Source of the DNA: Synoicihabitans lomoniglobus
GTDB lineage: Bacteria > Verrucomicrobiota > Verrucomicrobiia > Opitutales > Opitutaceae
Direction: 5' to 3'
Assembly (NCBI RefSeq): GCF_029023725.1
Contig: NZ_CP119075.1
Coordinates: 1,545,501 to 1,609,500, forward strand
DNA: 64,000 bases
The notes beneath the pieces were generated by a model that had not been told where the DNA came from, searched no databases, and worked only from the letters and a program-made list of their open reading frames with translations. A program made the position numbers and the translations under genes. This document shows positions 1 to 8,722 of this stretch, in pieces; positions within the stretch are counted from its first letter, which is position 1, and each line of letters begins with the position of its first letter.

Positions 1-300
1 CTTGAATTTCGTTTCCGACGAAAACAACGGCAGCTCACAGCCGGCGCACACGAAGGTGCCGGCGCGTTTCTCCTCCAACAACGGGCTGGTGAACGGGCGC
101 TCCGTGCCGGCCTGCCGCAGCACGTGGAATTCCTGCGGGGTCAGGCGCTCCCGCCATTGTGATGCGGTGAGGTCGAGTGTTTCGACCATACCGTCCTTCG
201 CGGGCGGCACGATTTTGGCGGTTTCGTCGGCGCGAGCCGAACATCCGCTGATCAGTCCTGCGACAGCGGCCAAGAGAGCGAGGAATGCGAAACGTTGCAT
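1..300 (-). CDS. msrB: Peptide-methionine (R)-S-oxide reductase MsrB, lipoprotein form (3' truncated by window edge)
   Basis: Repairs methionine-R-sulfoxide in oxidised proteins; this copy would act in the envelope. The 100 residues present start with a lipoprotein signal peptide (lipobox LISGC, lipidated Cys20). The start of the MsrB fold follows: a W-R-E-R-L-T-P-Q-E-F segment near residues 49-58, the G-T-E-R-P-F stretch near 65-70, and the first zinc CxxC pair (CAGC, residues 85-88). The catalytic Cys, the second CxxC and the C-terminus lie outside the window. The ATG at 298-300 follows directly from the signal peptide. The family assignment is firm from the motif order; periplasmic location is inferred from the lipobox. 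Confidence 0.88.
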   Translation of the reverse strand, partial: MQRFAFLALLAAVAGLISGCSARADETAKIVPPAKDGMVETLDLTASQWRERLTPQEFHVLRQAGTERPFTSPLLEEKRAGTFVCAGCELPLFSSETKFK

Positions 301-440
301 GGAGGCTGAGAGACTTGAATGCGGAAACTATTCCGCGTGAGGCCCAACGCAACCGCGTCGACCACGGTTTTCACGACCTACGTAGATCCGCTAGGCGGTC
401 TTGCTGAGTAATACCGATAGGGAACTTCTTGCGAATTACG

Positions 441-460
441 TCTAGGGTTATTTACCTAGA
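441..460. promoter_or_regulatory. Short inverted repeat just upstream of the DUF4097 gene
   Basis: TCTAGG and CCTAGA form a perfect 6-bp inverted repeat around an 8-nt AT-rich loop, ending 3 nt before the ATG at 464. It could be an operator or a hairpin over the start. There is no visible Shine-Dalgarno sequence here. Function is inferred only from position. Confidence 0.3.
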
Positions 461-463
461 ATC

Positions 464-1417
464 ATGAAACCCGCTTTCCGCTCCATTTTTGTGTTGGGAC
501 TCCTGCTCGGATCGCTCGCTCAAGCGGCCCAGCGCGTCGAATCATTTTCGTGGGCGGTGGGTGATATGCCGCTCATCAACCTGGCAACGTTCCACGGCTC
601 GATCGATGTCGAACAAGGGGAGTCGGGTCGCGTGGAGTTGATCCTCGAAGCCAATTCCAGCACGGCGAATGACCAGCGGTGGTTGGATGCGATCGTGGTG
701 CAGGGCAGTCCGTTTGGCGCAGGTCTCGCGATTGGCGTGCGGCAGAATGGCCTGGGCGTGGAGTTTGGCGTGGGCAAGGTTCCGGATCGCAGCGTGAAGC
801 TCACGCTGCGCGTGCCGCAGACTTGCAGCATGGATGTGATTTCCCAGACCGGCACGGTCTACGTGGGCAACGATTTTCACGGCCGCGTGCGCGCCCGCAC
901 CATGGACGGAGATATTTTCATCGGTCGCATTGAGGGCGAAGTTTCCGCGGAGACGCGCCGGGGCAATTTGAGTGTGGCTCGCACCACGGGTGATCTCTCC
1001 GCTCGCTCGCACACGGGCGACCTCAACATCGGCACCGTCCAAGGCCGCGCTGATCTGCGGGCGGACAACGGTAACATCGATGTGATGTCGACCGTCGGAG
1101 GCATCACCGCCGAAGCGATTCGTGGCGATATCGTGGCCGGTTTGGAGGGGAAAATCGCCCATGAAGTCCGACTCAAAGCTTCGGCCGGCGATGTGAAAAT
1201 TACCGTCGATCCTGCGACGGCCATGCAAGTTCAAGCCCGCGCCAAATGGGGCCAGGTGAAGAGCGATCTCGCGGTCGCGCCCACCGGCCGGGGTGGCAAC
1301 GGCAAGAACCGGCTCGAGGGTGCGGTCAACGGAGGTGGTCCGTTGGTCGCCCTCGTAGCCAGCGGTGGCAACGTCCTGATCAAAGGCCTCGCGGCACTCG
1401 ATCACTGGGCGTTCTGA
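464..1417 (+). CDS. Secreted DUF4097-type beta-repeat protein
   Basis: 317-residue exported protein with a standard signal peptide (about residues 1-22). Its middle, about residues 125-235, is a run of short repeats of the form G-D-L/I-x-h-G-x-h-x-G-x-h-x-A/V typical of DUF4097, which folds as stacked beta strands. No catalytic motif is visible. Family members occur in envelopes and beside membrane-stress regulators; the biochemical role is unknown. It stands alone, followed by a strong terminator, so it is probably monocistronic. Confidence 0.75.
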   Translation: MKPAFRSIFVLGLLLGSLAQAAQRVESFSWAVGDMPLINLATFHGSIDVEQGESGRVELILEANSSTANDQRWLDAIVVQGSPFGAGLAIGVRQNGLGVEFGVGKVPDRSVKLTLRVPQTCSMDVISQTGTVYVGNDFHGRVRARTMDGDIFIGRIEGEVSAETRRGNLSVARTTGDLSARSHTGDLNIGTVQGRADLRADNGNIDVMSTVGGITAEAIRGDIVAGLEGKIAHEVRLKASAGDVKITVDPATAMQVQARAKWGQVKSDLAVAPTGRGGNGKNRLEGAVNGGGPLVALVASGGNVLIKGLAALDHWAF

Positions 1418-1444
1418 GTTTTGTTTTGTAGTCGTGTAGTCAGG

Positions 1445-1475
1445 CGGGTCGCTTCCATCGAAGCGGCCCGTTTTT
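1445..1475 (+). terminator. Rho-independent terminator after the DUF4097 gene
   Basis: An 11-bp stem (one T-G wobble) with loop CATC, followed by five T, begins 28 nt after the DUF4097 stop codon. Confidence 0.85.
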
Positions 1476-1543
1476 GTGCGGGAAGGTTGCGCCGACGGAT
1501 TTGACTGCTGAGGGTGAGGATTTCCACCACGCTCCCCGTCATC

Positions 1544-3037
1544 ATGTCTGCCACCTACGATACGCTTGTCGCGAAACTTCACCGCGCGCATCACCTGCGC
1601 TCCATCAACGGCCTCCTGGGCTGGGACGAACAGGTCAATCTCCCGCCCGACAGCGCGGATTTGCGCGGAGAGCAGATGGCCATCATGGCCGAACTCGAAC
1701 ATCAGGCGGCATCGGATCCGGCGATTGGCGACGCTCTGACGACGCTCGAGCAGCAACGTGAGACGTTGTCGGCGGATCAGCAGGTGGTGGTGCGCGAGGC
1801 GCGCAAGGACTTCGATCGGGTGGCGTTGCTGCCGGCGGATTTTGTGACGGAGAAGGCCCGGCACTCCAGTGCGGCCTACCATGCATGGACCCGCTGCAAA
1901 CCGGCCAACGATTTTGCGTCCTACGCGCCTTTCATTGCGAAGCACCTCGATCTGGCGAAGCGCGAGGCGGCTTTGCAGGGCTGGGCGGACCGCCCCTACG
2001 ACTACATGATCGACCAGCACGATCCGGGATTCACAGCGGGGACGATCGGGACCCTGTTTAGCGAGCTGAAGGCGGGGCTGGTGCCGCTGGTGCAGCGCAT
2101 CACGGCATCGCCACGGCAACGCGAGGTGAAACCCTTGCGCGGGTTTCCGGTGGAGGCCCAAGCGGTCTTTCTGCGGGAGGTGACCGAAAAACTCGGTTTC
2201 AACTATCGCCGGGGTCGGATCGACGTGGCGCCGCATCCGTTTTGCGAAGGCTCCGGGGCGGATGTGCGGTTGACGACGCGCTATGCGCCGGACGAACCGC
2301 TCGATTCGCTCTTCAGCTCCATTCACGAAGCCGGCCACGGCATGTATGAGCAGGGTCTGCCCTTGGCGGACCACGCGACGCCGCTCGGCCAGCACGCCGG
2401 CATGGCCATGCATGAGTCACAAAGCCGGATGTGGGAAAACCAAGTCGGCCGCAGCCGAGCGGTGTGGCATCATTTCGAGCCGCGGTATCGCGAATTATTT
2501 GGCACCGCTTTGGAAGGTGTTTCCTCGGATGACCTGCACCTCGCGGTCAACGCGGTGCAGCCCACGTTCATTCGCGTCGATTCGGATGAAGTGCACTACA
2601 ATCTCCACATCATCCTGCGTTTTGAAATCGAGCAGCGGCTCTTTTCCGGGGAGTTGGCTGTCGCGGATCTGCCCGACGCCTGGAACGCGTTGAGCGAAGA
2701 GCTGATGGGGAGTCGGCCGCCCGACGACCAGCGCGGCGTGCTGCAGGACGTGCATTGGAGTGGGGGAGCGTTCGGTTATTTCCCGAGCTACTGTCTGGGC
2801 AACATGATTGCCGCCCAACTCTGGGCGCAGGCGCAGCGCGACCTGCCCGAGCTGAAAACTGATTTTGCCCGCGGCGAGTTTGGCCGCCTGTTGACGTGGC
2901 TGCGCACCAACGTGCATGCCCACGGCCGCCGATATTCGGCGCTCGCATTGGTCGAACGCGTGACGGGATCGCCGCTGTCGCCCCGACCCTTGCTGGCGTA
3001 TTTGGAAGAGCGATACGCCACGCTCTACCGCGTTTGA
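1544..3037 (+). CDS. M32 family metallocarboxypeptidase (Taq carboxypeptidase type)
   Basis: Zinc (or cobalt) carboxypeptidase that removes C-terminal residues from peptides, cytoplasmic. The 497-residue length is normal for M32. The family motifs appear in order: HPF (231-233), D-x-R-x-T (DVRLT), the metal site HEAGH (261-265), HESQSRMWEN, the I/V-R-x-x-x-D element (FIRVDSD) and G-V-L-Q-D-V-H-W near the C-terminus. The ATG at 1544 is chosen over an in-frame GTG at 1514 because similarity begins there, although neither has a good ribosome site. It lies 17 nt upstream of the tatD gene on the same strand, so the two are probably co-transcribed. Confidence 0.92.
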   Translation: MSATYDTLVAKLHRAHHLRSINGLLGWDEQVNLPPDSADLRGEQMAIMAELEHQAASDPAIGDALTTLEQQRETLSADQQVVVREARKDFDRVALLPADFVTEKARHSSAAYHAWTRCKPANDFASYAPFIAKHLDLAKREAALQGWADRPYDYMIDQHDPGFTAGTIGTLFSELKAGLVPLVQRITASPRQREVKPLRGFPVEAQAVFLREVTEKLGFNYRRGRIDVAPHPFCEGSGADVRLTTRYAPDEPLDSLFSSIHEAGHGMYEQGLPLADHATPLGQHAGMAMHESQSRMWENQVGRSRAVWHHFEPRYRELFGTALEGVSSDDLHLAVNAVQPTFIRVDSDEVHYNLHIILRFEIEQRLFSGELAVADLPDAWNALSEELMGSRPPDDQRGVLQDVHWSGGAFGYFPSYCLGNMIAAQLWAQAQRDLPELKTDFARGEFGRLLTWLRTNVHAHGRRYSALALVERVTGSPLSPRPLLAYLEERYATLYRV

Positions 3038-3054
3038 ATCGGGAGAAAAACCGC

Positions 3055-3867
3055 ATGGGCCTCATCGATTCCCACACTCACCTCGACTCCTTCGCCCGGC
3101 GCGGGGAGCTCGCCGCCACCCTGACCGAGGCTCGCGCCGCCGATGTTGACACACTGATCACCGTGGGCACGGGCACGGATGACTGGACGATCTACCGCGA
3201 TCTGGCGCGGGAACATCCCGGCACGATTTACTATACGGCGGGGCTGCACCCCTGCGCGGTGGACGAAACCTGGGAAGCCGAACTAGCCGCCCTGCCGGCG
3301 TTTTGGGCACCGGCTGCGGGTGGACCGCTGCCGGTGGCGTTGGGGGAATGCGGGTTGGATCGATTTCATCTGCCGAAAAACGATGCCACCCGGGCCGAGA
3401 CCGTGATGGCATGGCAAAAGGCTGCCTTTGCGGAGCAACTGGCGCTGGCGAAGCGCTGGGACTGCCCCGTGGTCGTGCACTCACGGGGCGCGTTTGACGA
3501 GTGCGTGGAACTCATCGACGCGAGCGGGGTGAATTGGGCGCACATCGTGTTTCACTGCTTCGCGGAAGGACCGGCGGAGATGACGGTCCTGCGGGAGCGA
3601 GGCGGCTATGCTTCCTTCACCGGGATCATCACGTATAAAAATGCCGAATCGGTGCGCGAAGCCGCACGGGTGCAGGGCCTGGAGCGACTGATGATCGAAA
3701 CGGACGCGCCCTACCTCACACCGGTGCCCCATCGGGGGAAACCCAATGTGCCGGCTTACGTGCGCCACACGGCGGATTACGTCGCCGATATGTTTGCCGT
3801 GGACTACGCGACTCTCGCGCAGGTCACCACCGCAAATGCGCGACGGTTTTATCGCCTGCCGGCTTAA
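3055..3867 (+). CDS. tatD: TatD family metal-dependent hydrolase/DNase
   Basis: 270-residue TIM-barrel hydrolase of the TatD/YcfH family (metal-dependent 3'-5' nuclease activity is known in the family). Visible motifs: the metal ligands D-S-H-T-H (His7, His9), A-G-L-H-P, L-G-E-C-G-L-D, V-V-H-S-R, F-H-C-F and the C-terminal E-T-D-A-P-Y-L block. A GGGAG ribosome site lies 9 nt before the ATG and fixes the start. It directly follows the M32 peptidase gene. Exact substrate cannot be told. Confidence 0.9.
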   Translation: MGLIDSHTHLDSFARRGELAATLTEARAADVDTLITVGTGTDDWTIYRDLAREHPGTIYYTAGLHPCAVDETWEAELAALPAFWAPAAGGPLPVALGECGLDRFHLPKNDATRAETVMAWQKAAFAEQLALAKRWDCPVVVHSRGAFDECVELIDASGVNWAHIVFHCFAEGPAEMTVLRERGGYASFTGIITYKNAESVREAARVQGLERLMIETDAPYLTPVPHRGKPNVPAYVRHTADYVADMFAVDYATLAQVTTANARRFYRLPA

Positions 3868-3886
3868 AAGCGCGGCCTCGCCGCGC
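3866..3886 (-). terminator. Terminator of the HPr gene (minus strand)
   Basis: Perfect 7-bp GC stem (GCGCGGC / GCCGCGC, 3-nt loop), followed on the minus strand by TTTT. It sits between the convergent tatD and HPr genes. Confidence 0.6.
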
Positions 3887-3894
3887 GCGGCGGC

Positions 3895-4197
3895 TCAGGT
3901 CTCGTCGAACTTGCGGGCGAAAAGCTCCTGCAATTCGTCGAGCATCGCGTTGGCGTCGTCGCCGGTGACGTGAAAGCGGACCTGAGAGCCCTTGCCGGCG
4001 GCCAGCATCATGAGACCCATGATGCTCTTGCCGTTGACCTGCTCGTCATCCTTCTCGACCAGCACGTCGGCCTTAAACTTATTGGTGACGCGAACAATCA
4101 TCGCGGCGGGACGCGCGTGAATGCCCATTTTGTTCTCTACCACCAGCTCTCGGGAGAGCGGGCCATTTGGTGCAGCAGCGTCGTTAGGATCGGACAT
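3895..4197 (-). CDS. ptsH: HPr family phosphocarrier protein
   Basis: 100-residue HPr-fold protein with about 15 extra N-terminal residues. It has the active-site G-I-H-A-R-P-A-A (His27, equivalent to HPr His15) and a regulatory-site serine in G-K-S-I-M-G-L (Ser58, equivalent to Ser46); the 31-residue spacing between them matches classical HPr. Both enzyme I/PEP phosphorylation and HPr-kinase regulation are therefore possible. No enzyme I, IIA or HprK gene is near, so a regulatory rather than a sugar-uptake role is plausible. The gene is divergent from kdsB. Confidence 0.9.
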   Translation of the reverse strand: MSDPNDAAAPNGPLSRELVVENKMGIHARPAAMIVRVTNKFKADVLVEKDDEQVNGKSIMGLMMLAAGKGSQVRFHVTGDDANAMLDELQELFARKFDET

Positions 4198-4273
4198 AGG
4201 AGCGCGAAAGGCTCCGTAGGCGTCGGGCGGCTTGCAACCCAAAAACCGGCCCTCCAATCTGCCACCCACTTGC

Positions 4274-5020
4274 ATGCCTGATAACGCCATTATTGTTCCC
4301 TGTCGTCTGGAATCCACCCGCTTCCCGCGGAAGCTGCTGCACGAGGTGGCGGGAACACCGTTGATCCTATGGGTCGCCCGACGCATTGCAGCCGAGGTGC
4401 CGGAGTTTCCGTTGTGGTTTGCCGTCGATGATGAGTTGTTGGCGGCACCGTTGCAGGCGGCCGGTTTTCAGACGCTGATGACGGGAGCGCACCACGCCAG
4501 TGGCACCGATCGTTTGGCGGAGGCCAATCAAACCGTGCAGGCCAAGCGTGTAATCAATGTGCAGGCCGATGAGCCCTTGGTCACGGGGGCGCAAATCCGC
4601 AAATTGGCCGCCCTGATCAGCGGTGACGTGCCGATGGCCACCCTTGCCACACCGTTCAAGCGGGTGGTGGATTTTTACAACGCCAACCAAGTCAAGGTGG
4701 TCATGCGGCGGGATGGTCGGGCGTTGTATTTTTCGCGATCGCGCATGCCGTTCCCGCGGGATTTGGGTCTGACGATTGAAGACGACTGGGTGGAATCGCA
4801 TCCCTGTCGCAAGCATCTGGGGCTCTATGCCTACCATGCCGATCTTTTGGCCAAAATCGCGACCCTGCCGCCGGGAGAGTTGGAGCAAATTGAGAAACTC
4901 GAACAACTCCGCGTGCTCGAAAATGGCTACGACATTGCGGTCGGGCTGACAGATGACCCGGGGCTCGGTATCGATACCCCGGCCGACGCGGAAAAATTTG
5001 CGGCGGTCCTGGGCGGTTAA
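4274..5020 (+). CDS. kdsB: 3-deoxy-manno-octulosonate cytidylyltransferase (CMP-Kdo synthetase)
   Basis: Activates Kdo to CMP-Kdo for lipopolysaccharide inner-core synthesis in the cytoplasm. The 248-residue length is normal. Family motifs are clear: the nucleotide-binding N-terminus I-V-P-C-R-L-E-S-T-R-F-P-R-K, S-G-T-D-R-L-A-E near residues 75-82, N-V-Q-A-D-E-P near 95-101, Y-F-S-R-S-R-M-P-F, K-H-L-G-L-Y-A-Y, and a C-terminal E-Q-L-R-V-L-E-N-G block. It implies a Gram-negative, LPS-bearing cell. It is divergent from HPr (76 nt between starts) and convergent with carA. Confidence 0.95.
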   Translation: MPDNAIIVPCRLESTRFPRKLLHEVAGTPLILWVARRIAAEVPEFPLWFAVDDELLAAPLQAAGFQTLMTGAHHASGTDRLAEANQTVQAKRVINVQADEPLVTGAQIRKLAALISGDVPMATLATPFKRVVDFYNANQVKVVMRRDGRALYFSRSRMPFPRDLGLTIEDDWVESHPCRKHLGLYAYHADLLAKIATLPPGELEQIEKLEQLRVLENGYDIAVGLTDDPGLGIDTPADAEKFAAVLGG

Positions 5021-5070
5021 TCAGCGCGCCGACGGCGTGCGGGGCGGCGGCGGAGCACCGGCCAACGTGC

Positions 5071-6243
5071 TCAGATCTTTCCGGCCTGGCGTTGTTCGAT
5101 CAGCCCCCGAAAATCGTTGAAGAGCGGATCAGCGTCGTTGGGACCGGGTGCGGCTTCGGGGTGATATTGCACGGAGAAGATCGGCAGTTCCTTATGGCGC
5201 AGGCCTTCGACGGTTTTGTCGTTCAAGTTGATCTCGGTCACCATGGCGCCTCCGGCTTCCAGGCTGTCGGGATCGGTGGCAAAGCCGTGATTCTGGGCGG
5301 TGATCGAAACGCGGCCGGTCTCCAGGTTTTTGACCGGCTGATTGCCCCCGCGGTGGCCGAATTTGAGTTTGAACGTCTTGCCCCCCAGCGCGTGGGTGAG
5401 CATCTGGTGACCGAGGCAGATGCCAAAGGTGGGCATCTCGGGTATCAGAGCCGAAACGGTGCGGTGCACGTAGTTCAATGCGGCGGGATCACCCGGACCG
5501 TTGGACAGGAAAAGTCCGTCCGGCGCATGCTCACGAATCATTTCTGGTGACGCGTTGGCGGGGAACACCTGCACATCGAAACCGTGACGGATGAGTTTGC
5601 GATAGATCGTGTGTTTGGCGCCAAAGTCGAAAGCGGCCACGCGATGGCGTTTTTCGAACGCGGGCTGGCCGCCGAAGGTCGTTCCCGCCGGGAGGTAGGG
5701 CGCGTTGAAGCGGGCGGCATCTTCAGCCCCCCAGATGAATGGTTCGTCGCACGTGACATCCTTCACGTAGTCGCTGCCGGCGATATTTTCCCACGCCCGG
5801 GCTTTGGCCACGGCGTCCTCGTCGCTGATGGGCAGCGTGCTGATGCAGCACTTCATGGCACCGGCCACCCGCAGTTTTTTGGTGAGCGCACGGGTGTCGA
5901 TTTCGCTGATGCCGGGAATGCCATTTTGCTTGAGATGCTCGCCGAGGGGGATCGTGGAGCGCCAATTGGAGGCGATGGGGGAGAGTTCCCGGACCACAAA
6001 ACCGCTGCACATCGGGCGGTCGGCCTCGGCGTCTTCCAGATTAATCCCGTAGTTGCCGATCTGCACTGCGGTCATGGTGACCACTTGGCCGAAATACGAC
6101 GGATCGGTGATAATCTCCTGATAGCCCGTCATGGAGGTGTTGAAGACACACTCCCCGGCGACGGTGGCGTCGGCGCCAAAGGCGAGGCCGTGATAGACCG
6201 AACCATCTTCGAGGGCGAGGACTGCAGGCTTGGATGTAGGCAT
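5071..6243 (-). CDS. carA: Carbamoyl-phosphate synthase small (glutaminase) subunit
   Basis: Hydrolyses glutamine and passes ammonia to CarB for carbamoyl phosphate, feeding arginine and pyrimidine synthesis. The 390-residue length is typical. The N-terminal CPSase small-chain domain (about 8-140) precedes a class I glutamine amidotransferase domain with catalytic Cys276 (G-I-C-L-G-H), His361 and Glu363 (Y-H-P-E). The carB gene is not next to it, so the two subunits are unlinked here. No leader peptide or attenuator is evident in the 64 nt upstream. Confidence 0.97.
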   Translation of the reverse strand: MPTSKPAVLALEDGSVYHGLAFGADATVAGECVFNTSMTGYQEIITDPSYFGQVVTMTAVQIGNYGINLEDAEADRPMCSGFVVRELSPIASNWRSTIPLGEHLKQNGIPGISEIDTRALTKKLRVAGAMKCCISTLPISDEDAVAKARAWENIAGSDYVKDVTCDEPFIWGAEDAARFNAPYLPAGTTFGGQPAFEKRHRVAAFDFGAKHTIYRKLIRHGFDVQVFPANASPEMIREHAPDGLFLSNGPGDPAALNYVHRTVSALIPEMPTFGICLGHQMLTHALGGKTFKLKFGHRGGNQPVKNLETGRVSITAQNHGFATDPDSLEAGGAMVTEINLNDKTVEGLRHKELPIFSVQYHPEAAPGPNDADPLFNDFRGLIEQRQAGKI

Positions 6244-6307
6244 TAAAGTCGGACGAAAACCCGTGCGTTCGCACCTGCCAAGGGATTTCCTAACTAAAGC
6301 GAAACAA

Positions 6308-8536
6308 TCAGGAGATTCGCCGGGTGCTGCCGTCCAAGACCTTGATCAATTCATCCGAGCGAATCGGTTTGGACAGGTAGTCGTCCATCCCGGCCTCGAT
6401 GCAGCGTTCGCGGTCTCCGACCATCGCGGCGGCCGTGAGGGCGACGACATGAACATCGCTGCGATCCAGCCCCACTTCGCCCCGGCGAATACTGCCGGTG
6501 GCTTCGTAACCGTCGATGACGGGCATCTGGCAGTCCATGAGGATGATGTCGTAAGGTCTCTCGCGGAGCGCATCGAGGCAGTCGCGACCATTTTCCACGA
6601 GCGTGGGCGCATAGCCGAGCCGGGACAGCACCTGATGAATCAACTTGCGGTTCACCTTGTTGTCTTCGGCCACCAGAATATCCAACGGGTGATCGAGCGC
6701 GAACGTGCGTTTGCCTGAGTCGAATGGATGGGCCGAGCGCTGGTTCTTGTCGACCTCGATGGCGAAGGCATCCAGCACGGCGTCGAACAGGCCGGACTGT
6801 CGCACCGGTTTGTGCAAAATGGTGTCGAAAATTTTGATATCACCCATGCGCCGCAATTCGTCGTGGCCGACGGACGAAAGCAGGAGGAGGGGGAGTTCCG
6901 CGGCCGCGGCCGACGCTCGGATGTGGTGGGCGACCTCCATGCCGTTCATCCCCGGCATCATCATGTCGAGCAGGACAATGTCGAACGGGGGGCCGTTTTC
7001 CATGCGTTTCAGGGCGCTGTCACCCGAATAGAAGGTTTCGGTCTCCATGTTCCACCGCCGGAGCAGACTGGTGAGAATGCGACAGTTGGTCTCGTTGTCA
7101 TCGACGATGAGGGCCCGTTTCTTGGTCAGGTCCAAGGCACTCTCGTCGAGAAATTCATGTTCGATCGCGTCGGGCGGCGGAGAGCAGGCCGGCGCGGCGA
7201 CGATCAGTTCAAAGGTGGAGCCCTTCGCGGACGATGCCACCAGTTCGATGCTGCCATCCATGAGCTCGGCCAAGCGACGCGAGATGGCGAGTCCGAGGCC
7301 GGTGCCACCATATTCCCGGGTGGTGGAGGAATCAGCCTGCATGAACGGTTGGAACAGGCGGTCCCGGCGATCCGGGGGCACGCCAATGCCGGTATCGCGC
7401 ACGGTGATGGCGAGGCAGTCGCGGCCGCCCGGCCGGATGGGGGCATGCGGTTTGGCGTGGACCTCGATCTCTCCGCGAGGCGTGAATTTAATGGCGTTGC
7501 CCACGAGATTGAGCACGACCTGGCGAAACCGAGTGATGTCGGTGGTGACCCAGTCCGGCACCGCCGGATCGACCCACGAGAGGAGCTCGATTTCCTTTTC
7601 GTTGGCTTTGCTCCATAGGAGGCCGACGACTTCCTCGATGCAGCGCGTGATGCGAGCGGGCTGGAGGTCCATTTCCATTTTCCCGGACTCGATTTTCGAG
7701 AAATCCAGCACGTCATTGATCAGCGTGAGCAGCGTTTCACCGGACGAGCGAATGGTGCTCAACCAGTCGCGTTGTTCGGCATTGAGTTCGGTGTCGTGCA
7801 GCAGGTTGGTGAACCCGAGAATACCGTTCATGGGGGTGCGAATCTCGTGGCTCATGACCGCGAGAAAATCGCTTTTGGCGCGATTGGCCGCCTCGGCTTC
7901 GTCCCTGGCTTCCTTCATCGCCAGTTCGGCGGCTCGACGATCGGTGACGTCGTGGTCCATGCCGATCACGACTTCCCGGTCTTCGACCTTGACCAAGCAG
8001 GTGAAATACTCGGTCGGGAAAATGGTGCCGTCTTTGCGCCGATGGCTGCTTTGGCCCTCGACCCGGCCTTTTTCGCGCAGATTGGAGAGCCAGCTGTCGC
8101 GCCACTGGGTCCACGGGGTTTCCTCCAGGATGTCGATCGATTGGCCGATGAGTTCCTCCCGCGTGTAGCCGTGGAGCTCGCAGGCCGCTTGATTGCAATC
8201 GAGAATGATAATGTCGCGGTCGGGACTGTGCGGATCGAGCAAGGTCATCGCCAGCGGCGAGCGTTCCCAGATCGTCGCCAGACGGGCGGCGACAAAATCG
8301 GCTTCGGTTTGAGACTGTGAAGCCTGGGCCGATTCCGCTTCGGACGGGTGGGGCGTGGCTGCGGGTGACGGAGGGCGACGCCACAGCAGGAGGAGCACGA
8401 TCGCGCCCAAGGCGGCGATGATCAGAGTCAGTCCCCATTCGTCTCCACTACGGATCATCCCGACACCACACATGGCGACGGTCAACGCGCTGACGCCGCT
8501 ACGGGCGTAGTTGGACTGGAGAGGAAAATGGATCAT
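6308..8536 (-). CDS. Membrane hybrid sensor histidine kinase (PAS-HisKA-HATPase-REC-REC)
   Basis: 742-residue orphan hybrid kinase. Order: one or two N-terminal membrane segments (about 10-52), PAS domain (about 83-200, the likely sensor), short coiled coil, HisKA with phospho-His230 (S-H-E-I-R-T-P), HATPase with N box N-A-I-K, G1 D-T-G-I-G and G2 G-T-G-L-G-L, then two receiver domains with phospho-acceptor Asp524 and Asp668. No HPt domain and no response regulator lie nearby, so the output partner is unknown. Signal and target cannot be deduced. Confidence 0.92.
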   Translation of the reverse strand: MIHFPLQSNYARSGVSALTVAMCGVGMIRSGDEWGLTLIIAALGAIVLLLLWRRPPSPAATPHPSEAESAQASQSQTEADFVAARLATIWERSPLAMTLLDPHSPDRDIIILDCNQAACELHGYTREELIGQSIDILEETPWTQWRDSWLSNLREKGRVEGQSSHRRKDGTIFPTEYFTCLVKVEDREVVIGMDHDVTDRRAAELAMKEARDEAEAANRAKSDFLAVMSHEIRTPMNGILGFTNLLHDTELNAEQRDWLSTIRSSGETLLTLINDVLDFSKIESGKMEMDLQPARITRCIEEVVGLLWSKANEKEIELLSWVDPAVPDWVTTDITRFRQVVLNLVGNAIKFTPRGEIEVHAKPHAPIRPGGRDCLAITVRDTGIGVPPDRRDRLFQPFMQADSSTTREYGGTGLGLAISRRLAELMDGSIELVASSAKGSTFELIVAAPACSPPPDAIEHEFLDESALDLTKKRALIVDDNETNCRILTSLLRRWNMETETFYSGDSALKRMENGPPFDIVLLDMMMPGMNGMEVAHHIRASAAAAELPLLLLSSVGHDELRRMGDIKIFDTILHKPVRQSGLFDAVLDAFAIEVDKNQRSAHPFDSGKRTFALDHPLDILVAEDNKVNRKLIHQVLSRLGYAPTLVENGRDCLDALRERPYDIILMDCQMPVIDGYEATGSIRRGEVGLDRSDVHVVALTAAAMVGDRERCIEAGMDDYLSKPIRSDELIKVLDGSTRRIS

Positions 8537-8722
8537 CGCCGAAAGGGGGTCGGACGGGTGAGGAGTTGGTGTGAGTCAACTATCGTCCCCATCCATTGCA
8601 ACTTTAGCCGGGTCAGGAATACTACCCAACCGTCCATGGGTAATATGGTTCATCCGAGGAGGTAACAGATTTGAGGTGGTCGTTTGACACCACCGGCCCG
8701 CCTTACTTACTGCGCGTTACGC

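Noticed and set aside
542..2413. 623-codon open frame on the minus strand
   Set aside because: Antisense to the DUF4097 and M32 genes; rich in Arg/His with no family motif. GC-rich codon bias produces such frames opposite real genes.
8656..8665. Strong GAGGAGG ribosome site upstream of kamA
   Set aside because: Not in workable distance of any in-frame start: the candidate triplets after it lead to an immediate stop or another frame.
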